Below, one piece after another: positions 56,647 through 64,000 of a stretch of DNA of 64,000 nt. This stretch comes from Agrypnia vestita (Eukaryota; Arthropoda; Insecta; Trichoptera; Phryganeidae). How positions within the stretch are numbered: the first letter of the stretch is position 1; each line of letters opens with the position of its first letter. A program made the translations under genes and the position numbers. The notes under the pieces are model-generated. The model saw only the letters and a program-made list of their open reading frames with translations. It had not been told where the DNA came from and ran no database searches. Where the stretch lies: contig JADDOH010023134.1 of NCBI GenBank assembly GCA_016648135.1, positions 1-64,000 on the forward strand, read 5' to 3'.

Positions 56647-56666
56647 GTATTCAACGAAACGTCGAG
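56627..56666 (+). ncRNA. Hammerhead ribozyme, 3' terminal copy
   Basis: Stem I CTC (56627-56629) pairs with GAG (56664-56666). The core CTGATGA is at 56630-56636, with an extra C at 56637. Stem II is 56638-56645 with 56648-56655 (8 bp, AG loop), GAA is at 56656-56658, stem III is ACGT (659-662), and the cleavage triplet is GTC. It overlaps the end of the PLE reading frame. Confidence 0.75.
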
Positions 56667-56778
56667 ATTTGCTTCTCGGGAATACGTACGGTTCGTATAA
56701 AATATCCGAAACTATTTACAGTTAAATATGTCTAACGACCGTAATAACAACCTTAACTCTTGAATAAAAACAAGTTTA

Positions 56779-57521
56779 AAAATTTCTTACTTCACATCAA
56801 AAATATACATAAAAGAGAAAATAAATATAAAAAAGTGTATCATACAACGAACCTGTAGCACAAAAATGCTATAAGAATTTTCCTCAGTAACCCCAGTTTA
56901 CTACATTCTCATGCGGCAAATTTTAATCAAAACTATAAAGCGGTTTCTAAATACGAAAATTATTCAGATTACACGGTAACAGGATTATAAGAAGTCGTGA
57001 ATTTAATAAACTCGTGATCTGAAAGGATTTACTATATCTACATAGATACGAAAGTTCATTTATTGCCATGTATAAAAAATGTTATGGAGGTAGCAAAAGG
57101 CACAGTAGCAGGAGTTTGAATACTCCGTAACTAATGCGCCTTCAAACAATATAGTAATATGTTGGTTGAATAGTTAATAGCACTGAACCCGTTAATTTTA
57201 CTAATTGTCAACCATTAGTCATTAAACAAAATAATACTCGGTGTATAGTACAACAAGTACAACGATACCCCACTCCCTGCGGTAGAAAGTACCAGAGCCT
57301 ACAGACAAATAATAATTGAAGAACGCGCGGCTGAGGCTCATTGCTCCGCTAGTACTGCAGCGCATAATGTTTGAACATGAATCGTATATCCATTTTAAAG
57401 ATGAACCTACGTCAAAAAAGTTTGTAATTTTTTTTAAGGATGGGCTTTTTAGATTATTTTTGTTTGAAATTTAAAAAAATATATAATAGCTTTACATGCT
57501 TTAATATTAGGGTTAGCATAA
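56779..57521. other. Intergenic DNA, no gene recognised
   Basis: Plain AT-rich sequence up to the TA target site of the mariner. Confidence 0.5.
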
Positions 57522-57523
57522 TA

Positions 57524-58808
57524 TTAGGTCCTTACATATGAAATTGATGTTTAGTATGGGAGGAACATAAAGCCGATTTTTTTTTATTATAATATATTTA
57601 TTTAATCAAAGTATGTACCATTGCTATCTATGCACTTTTGCCATCTCATAGGTAGTTCATCGATCCCTTTACTAAAAAAACCATTCGGACGGGAATCAAT
57701 AAAATCTTTGAAGGCGGTTTGGACTGCCCCATCGGAGTTGAATTTTTTCCTTTGCAAGAAGTTATCCAAATTTCGAAAAAAATGGTAATCTGTTGGGGCA
57801 AGGTCCGGAGAGTACGGTGGATGTCTTAGACATTCCAATTGAAGCTCCTCTAATTTGGTAGCCGTCTGTTGTGCAGTGTGTGGTCTAGCGTTATCATGAA
57901 GCAGCAGTGACCTAGAGCGATTAACCAGCCTCGGTTGTTTAGCAGCTAGCTTTTCCATCATGGTTTGCAGTTGCTGACAATAGACATCTGCCGTAATCGT
58001 CTGGCCAGATTTAAGAAAGCTGTAGTGAACGACACCAGCACTAGTCCACCAAACGCTCACAAGTAACTTTTTTGGAGTCAATTTTCGCTTGGGACATGGT
58101 TTGGCTGGTTCGGCAGGGTTCAGCCATTGCGATGAGCGCTTCCGATTATTGTACAGGATCCACTTTTCATCACAGGTAATGATTCGATTTAAAATCCCTG
58201 CATTATTGTGCCGGTTGAGTAATGCAACGCAGCAGTCAACGCGCGTTTGTTGATTTGATTCACTCAATCCGTGAGGTATCCACCTTTCAAGCTTTTTCAC
58301 CTTACCAATTTGCTTCAAGTGGATTAAAACAGTTTAATCACTAACACCGCAGCCTGCAGCTAACTCGTATGTGGTTTGCGATGGATCCGCTTCCACAATA
58401 GCCTTCAATTCTTCATAATCAACTTTGGTCTCCGGCCGTCCGCGGGGCTTGTTCTGCAGGTCGAAATTTCCAGAACGAAAACGTTGGAACCAAAAACACA
58501 CTGTATTTCTTTTGCGGCACCGTCGCCATACCCATCATTAATCCTTCGAGCCGTTTCTGCAGCACTGGTGCCACGGTGGAACTCGTATTCGTAAATAACG
58601 CGATATTTCAAGTTTTTCATTTTGTAAACTGAGTGACGCAAAGAAAAAAATAATTGAGGAAAAAACAAATGAATTATAATTTTCAAAACACAAATACATG
58701 AGTAAATAGCTGTATAAATTTGGATTTGGAATTCCTAACCAAAGAGAAGATATTTGAGTTCAAATTTGCCAGTACGGCAAAACATCAATTTCATATGTAA
58801 GGACCTAA
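57524..58808 (-). mobile_element. Complete mariner transposon (1285 bp)
   Basis: The terminal repeats begin TTAGGTCCTTACATATGAAA. They match perfectly for 29 bp (57524-57552 and 58780-58808) and are bordered by TA (57522-57523, 58809-58810). Length and single transposase gene on the minus strand are typical of mariner. The identical ends suggest fairly recent insertion. Confidence 0.9.
57602..58619 (-). pseudogene. Mariner transposase (DD34D), two lesions
   Basis: It starts MKNLKYRVIYEYEFHRGTSA at 58619, with the first helix-turn-helix (AAETARRINDGYGDG). A frameshift near 58508 is followed by WFQRFRSGNFDLQNKPRGRP and ADPSQTTYELAAGCGVSD. A TAA lies near 58336. Then comes an open run from HLKQIGKVKKLERWIPHGLS to the end at 57602. 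Catalytic residues are kept: D in ITCDEKWILY, D in LLHDNARPH, and D 34 residues later in LAPTDYHFF. The WVPHEL-like linker motif reads WIPHGL. Only one frameshift and one stop inactivate it. Confidence 0.9.
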
Positions 58809-58810
58809 TA

Positions 58811-59419
58811 TATATTATATGTAAGACACAGTATTGTGATGGGAGAAAAATAATCAAAATTATTGTGATGCTGACTTATTTTAAAAAAGTGCGGGTTTCT
58901 TAAACGGGGTTCAACATGCAAATTTATGCCAGAGAATCAATAGCTCCACAGAAAATCTTGTGTAGCTCAACAAGATAGGATATTTTCCCGGTACTCAAGA
59001 TTTCTGTGCTGACCAGCCCAGTAGCAAAATACGTATAAACATTTTCTGCGTTCTTTCGATTCTTCCAACATGTGTTGTATAATAAGGAGTCTAAATAACT
59101 GAAGAATATTCCACGATACATCAATATTCCAAGATAATGATATATAGAGAATTTTAGACTCTGACAATTTTTAAAATAGTGATTTTATAATCGTTTAAAA
59201 AAGTGAGTTTTATGATTTTGCCGATGTGGTCTCAAAAGTGAGCTTACAGTCAAAAGTGATTCAAATCCCTCACTGAGTCGACTTTAATGAGTGGAAATTT
59301 ATCTGTTTGGTAGTATAAGTTTGATAGTTCATCTAGATATTTTAGTGGGAGACGACTGTCTTCCAGGCTAAGAATGGTAGAATATATTTATAAATCATTA
59401 GCGTATAATAGATACATAT
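58811..59419. other. Intergenic DNA, no gene recognised
   Basis: Open frames on the minus strand (58924-59167) have no family resemblance. Confidence 0.45.
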
Positions 59420-59960
59420 ACTTCAATGATAATAATGAATTTGATATATGATAATAATGATAATGAATTTCCCCAATGTTTAAAAATTGCTAATATAATA
59501 CCAATTCATAAATTGGGCAGTAAAAAGGATGCGGGTAACTATCGTCCAATTAGCCTATTAAGTACTTTCAGTAAAATTTTTGAGAAAGTATTGCATTCGC
59601 GCATTGTACAATTTATAAATAAAAATGGAGGTCTTGATCCTTATAAGCAGGTATTCCAGAAAGGAAACAACATCTCTGCTGCACTAATGGATGTAATGAA
59701 CTTCATTAAAAAAGAATTAGATAAAGGAAATTACGTTATACCAGTATTTATAGACCTGTCAAAAGCATTCGACACTTGATATCTTATTAAAAAAATTAAA
59801 CAGTCTTGGGATCAGGGGTAATACACTTAAACTTATTGAAAGCTATCTAAAAGGAAGAAGTACTATGACAAAGAATTTCAATCAATCTTCAACAAAGTTG
59901 ACTGATCATATAAATATAGACATCGGAGTTCCGCAGGGTTGAATATTGGGTCCATTATTA
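59420..59960 (+). pseudogene. Non-LTR reverse transcriptase fragment
   Basis: The plus strand reads FPQCLKIANIIPIHKLGSKK, DAGNYRPISLLSTFSKIFEK and PVFIDLSKAFDT (first catalytic D), then a TGA and frameshifts, with GVPQG*ILGPLL near 59928-59955. It ends soon after. It appears to belong to a lineage other than the 38-42 kb element. Confidence 0.75.
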
Positions 59961-62900
59961 TATTTATTATTCCAAATGAGAAAGCAAACAATACTACACC
60001 GTATGGACCCGAGACGTAGACGGAGACAATTTTAAATATTTTATAAATTTACTTGCAAATCTCGTGGGTGAGTCATAACATTTCAAGAACGCTACAAAGG
60101 CTTCATTAAATTGAAACTAACATACAAATGCGTAAACGAAATGGAACAATCATCGGGCGTGGTTGGCGTCTCGGTTGAGTGGGTTTGGAAACAACAAGTG
60201 ATGACCGGTAGCGGGGGCCGGGAGGAGAGTGAAATGGACGACATAGAACGACAACAGCGGAGTACTTTACCTGAGTTTTTGAGACCAAGAGTGACCGGAG
60301 GTGCTGGAGGATTTCCTAGCGACGGAGGACTATCTTTGACGCAGTAAAATTCAGTAACGAGGGACCAATTTTAAATATTTGGAGGAACGAAGGAGAGGAA
60401 TCAAATTAAGGAAAGAATACACGAAGTCCATAGGATATAGAAAGATAAGAATTTTAATTTATTTATATTATCTATGTTTCGCCTTCTATAGTTTCTTAAT
60501 GTTTTACACTGAACAGATGTTAGAAATCGTAACTTATTTGTATTTATTTGAGGCTGAACGCGAGTCTTGAAATTGAGCGGAAACTAGAATCTTTATTTCG
60601 CTATTAATTATTTATCTGTGATATGTATCTAATGTGATTGATAAGTTTAATATAAAGAAGGGTTGAATGACGAACGTCACGTTTACATATCTAAATGCGG
60701 CTACGGCCTTTTGACCTAGCGTAATTATTGTACATGGTTCTGATATTTATATTTCCCGTGTTCTCTTACAGTAATGCGTACCTATTACTGAGGATTGTTA
60801 ATAATGCGACGTGGTAAGGGACGTGCGCCTTTGGATGTTGGATCAAAATCACGTTCAATTAAGAGTTACGTAATAATTACATAAAATTACAATATTTTAC
60901 CACCGTAATTTAGAGTCGAGATTTATTATGCGCATTCACCACTTCGGTGTAATTCGGGCAGGAACCAGGTAGAATATTCCATTAAACTTTATGATTACAC
61001 TTTTGTAGTTTATTATTGAAACATTTAGTGATATTTATTCAATAATGTATGGCCTTTTTACAAGTAGTTGTGATGATAAGCGATTTTGTCTTCCGCTATG
61101 GACCACGATGTATAAGAGCGACAAGTTCGCAATGTGACTGAGGAAAAAGAGACCGAAGGTGCTGCCCCTTTTACTAGCGACCGACCGCTAATTAATTGCA
61201 GCCGGACCGCTGAAAAGGATCAATTACGCAGAAATAAAATTGGACACGCAAGGAACAAGGAAGAGGAGTTAAAAACAAGAAGGAATATCCGTGACCCGCA
61301 ATACAACGACAGCTAAGAACTTTTTATTTATTTTACTTGATTATTTGCTCAGTTATCATTGGTACAATTACTAGAGATGTTGATTAGAATTTGTATATTG
61401 CTTTTGTGGAGGATTCATCGGGGATTTATGTAGCATTTTTATATTAACCACGGGTTTCGTAATACCTTATAGATCGCATTTAAAAGTAAACCGCCGCACT
61501 AATAATTTCGTTTTATTTAGAATCGCGTAATCAGTTGAAATACATTAGTCACTTTACACGTTTATGTTGGTTTTAATTTGCGTTGTACAATCGGCTTTAT
61601 ATGGGATTTCCGTGAGACAGTATGGACAGCGTGGGGAGATCTATAAACTGGGGATTGGGGAAATATCTTGGTTGTGTAATCGGACAGGGTGAAATAGTAG
61701 TTAGCTATGCGGGAAGTAGGCTTGGAACTGGCGCAAACACCTGTGGGGTGTCTTTAAAAGTAGAACCTCCTTTGTAGACCGGGTAGTCCTAATCCGACCA
61801 GTTACGAAATCACCCTGCCCAGTCCAACGTCGTGATATTCGCCGTCTCTAGGAGGATTTCCATGTATGGATTTTGTGAAACTTTGGAAGTCAATACTCTC
61901 ATTTCGCCGGCCAAGCGGTAGACAGGATAAGAAAGTATAATTCATAAATTCACGTACAGGATAGGATGTTAATAACACCTTTTATTTGACCATTTTTGTC
62001 TTCACGAAGTGCAGTACCATGGCACGCCTTTCTCGTGACATGAAGAGGTTGTTCCATATTTTAGTATACTTCGTCGATGCTAAAAGAAAGGCCAACCATT
62101 GTCTTCGAATAGTACAAAAGCAGTATTAATCCAGCAACAAAGTCTAAAAGAAAGACTCAACGTTCTGTTGGAGTACGTGTAACAGAAAGGTGTACACCTC
62201 ACCCTGGACGTGAGAGAGGCGTTATGTGGTCTTCATTTTGGAGAGGGAAAGTATCACGGGTTGCCATCAGTTCCGTGAGGGAACGAGAGGCCTCGGTTAA
62301 AGGTAGGGAGCCATCGGGAACTGAGCGGGCTAGGGGCTCTAATCCCCCCCAGGTTTGATGCCCGGGGTGTACTTATAACAAAAGAAGAAGAAGTCTATCT
62401 TCAATAAATATAGAATCACGGGATGCCTTAATTATCCTCCCCAAACTGATGTTACCCGAGATATATTCCTCATTAAACCATTTTGGAGAAGTTCCGCTTC
62501 AATTTTGCAGTCCAGTAGATAGAAATTATTAATGTGTATTCTTTTTACTTTGATTTTCTATGTGAACAGCTTTGCGTACGGTGATGAAAGTTACCAGGGA
62601 ATTATTGAAATTTATAACAGCGAACCTAAAGTATGACGATTTCGTAAACATCGCTAACGTCCGCGTTCCATAATTTAGACGTATTAATTGTGACGAATCC
62701 ACGAGGGTATTAGATAATATGTATTAAAATTCTCTCGTTTTCGTATAGTAGATCAACATGGCTTGTAGAATCTTGGGTTCACCATCGAAGCAACTGGGTG
62801 TTCTATCAACTAGATACGTTAATGTGCCAAATTAGCGACGTAATACAAGTAGTTTAAATTATGTGTAGGTTACTTTCATCGAGAATCAGTTGTATTTATT

Positions 62901-64000
62901 AGTTCCGGCAAGGGTCCGAGTATCGGTGCCGGGTTCCATTATGAGCCGGAAATAGTTCAGCTCCCTAGATCTCAGCAATCGGTATCTTGGCCGCGCCAGA
63001 GATGGCATCTCCAGGAGTATAATTATGTGTGAAACCAGTCGTACGAGATTTAGTATAGCTACAGTAATTTGAGATTTACACGTAGTAATTACAAAGACAG
63101 CGTTAGACATTATCATCAATGTAGCAATCGGATCGGAATTTTTGAAATGTCCTAATTAATATCGTATTCACATTCGAAATCTCTATAGCCAATACCCAGG
63201 AGCAATATAGTATAGTCTCAGTAATTAGGTTATAGAAACATATTTCGTACGAAGAAATCGCATAGAAGATTATTCTCTAGTAATATCTATTTTATATTAC
63301 ACTCATTCAGCTTCTGTGTAATTAAATTTTCGGTAGAGACCATTATTTAGCTGGATCATTCAGGTCGGGCGCGCGGAGCTCCTTTCTACGCTTACGAGTA
63401 CAGTCTTTCCAGTCTACAGCCTTACCCTCCCGCATACATCAAATTAATATATTTAACATACATTCACGTGTCATTACGCTCTGGTGCCGGACCAGGAGAT
63501 ATATCGGATTTCTATATTTAACAAAACCACACTATTTGACGAGGACGCCCATCTATCTAGCAGGGTCATTACAAGTATACATATATTACATCCATATGCA
63601 GGTTGGTAGCTGTGAATTTTTTGGTTCAAAGCCACTTTGATTACCGCAGAGCATTTGAAAAAAGTTGGCAAATGTGGAGGGGAGAGGTGGCATGAAGGAG
63701 CCACTTTTTTCTTTTCATCATATTTTTTTCTAACTCATATTTAAAGAAAAATTATACCAACAAGAAGTTTGTTTTGTTTTGAAGTAAAGATTTTAGAACA
63801 TCGTTTTTCTTTAATCTTTTCAGATCATATATTTTAACTTTCAAAAAACATCCCAATTTGGCTCTTTCATAACCAGTGTGTATTGAAAGAGCCACTGAAA
63901 GTATTGAAGGAGCCAGGTAGGTGGATAATATAAATGATACACAAATTCATCACTTAAATGGAACAAATTATAATTATTATTTATTTGTTAAAACTTTTTT
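59961..64000. other. About 4 kb of unexplained, less AT-rich DNA
   Basis: Composition is more balanced than elsewhere, but no family is recognised. Short open frames at 60111-60347 and 61134-61316 are hydrophilic and charged and could be remnants of one coding region, without proof. Inverted text GGACAGGGTG (about 61684) and CACCCTGCCCAGTCC (about 61811) is present. GTTTGATGCCCGGGG near 62354 resembles a box B and is followed by an AAGAAGAAG run. TGGTGCCGGACCAGGAG at 63483-63499 resembles a tRNA primer-binding site next to an LTR end, but no paired LTR was found. Confidence 0.35.

Larger units (their letters stand above)
55936..56778 (+). mobile_element. Penelope-like element fragment with inverted terminal arms
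   Basis: Inverted arms of about 240-250 bp (55936-56177 and 56526-56778) flank the end of a PLE reading frame (56209-56646). The right arm contains the coding 3' end plus the terminal hammerhead; the left arm is its inverted copy. The layout is the same as in the PLE at 18583-19291 but from a different family. Everything upstream of the endonuclease C-terminus is missing. Confidence 0.8.

Overview
This is AT-rich eukaryotic nuclear DNA that reads as an insect genome. The supporting signs are remnants of jockey/CR1, R1-like and RTE-like non-LTR retrotransposons, Penelope-like elements (PLEs), mariner, Tigger/pogo, hAT and P-type transposons, tRNA-derived SINE-like sequences, and an interstitial block of the insect telomere motif (CCTAA/TTAGG). 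The order cannot be fixed from this window. Host coding content is sparse and mobile DNA dominates.

Layout. At 1-13306 lies the 3' end of a polypeptide N-acetylgalactosaminyltransferase gene (+ strand). Two phase-compatible exons, 1264-1375 and 13133-13306, encode the C-terminal ricin-type lectin domain and are separated by an intron of about 11.8 kb. The intron holds two broken non-LTR fragments, inverted-repeat elements, an apparently intact antisense KRBA2/GIN-like integrase gene (6663-8257), a long foldback element, a short insertion carrying telomere-like repeats, and a Tigger relic. Just 3' of the gene (13684-13885) is a dense array of 5-bp-phased GAA/TTC pentamers that match heat-shock elements.

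From 14 to 28 kb there are non-LTR fragments (one interrupted by a PLE with a 13-bp target duplication), a SINE-like unit, an internally deleted Tigger and two mariner relics. At 28042-28422 there is an unrecognised membrane-protein ORF. From 29 to 38 kb are MITEs, a short minisatellite, hAT and P-element fragments that abut each other, an RTE-like fragment and a Tc3-like transposase relic. From 38.2 to 42.5 kb is a nearly full-length jockey-type retrotransposon with damaged ORFs, followed by a foldback element that contains a deleted hAT with its target duplication (42.5-44.0 kb). At 46.3 kb is a convincing TATA promoter plus the first coding exon of a secreted protein. From 48 to 64 kb are further retrotransposon relics, a tRNA-Ala pseudogene, a second PLE, a mariner with perfect 29-bp terminal repeats, and about 4 kb of unexplained DNA.

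The most unusual signals are these. (1) There are several hammerhead-ribozyme motifs, three of them structurally coherent (one present as two identical inverted copies); all carry one extra nucleotide after CUGAUGA, and most are tied to PLE remnants with inverted terminal copies. (2) There is the heat-shock-element-like array. (3) There is an insertion with a 12-bp target duplication that ends in CCTAA telomere-like repeats. All coordinates and structures come from reading by eye; no alignment or folding program was run.
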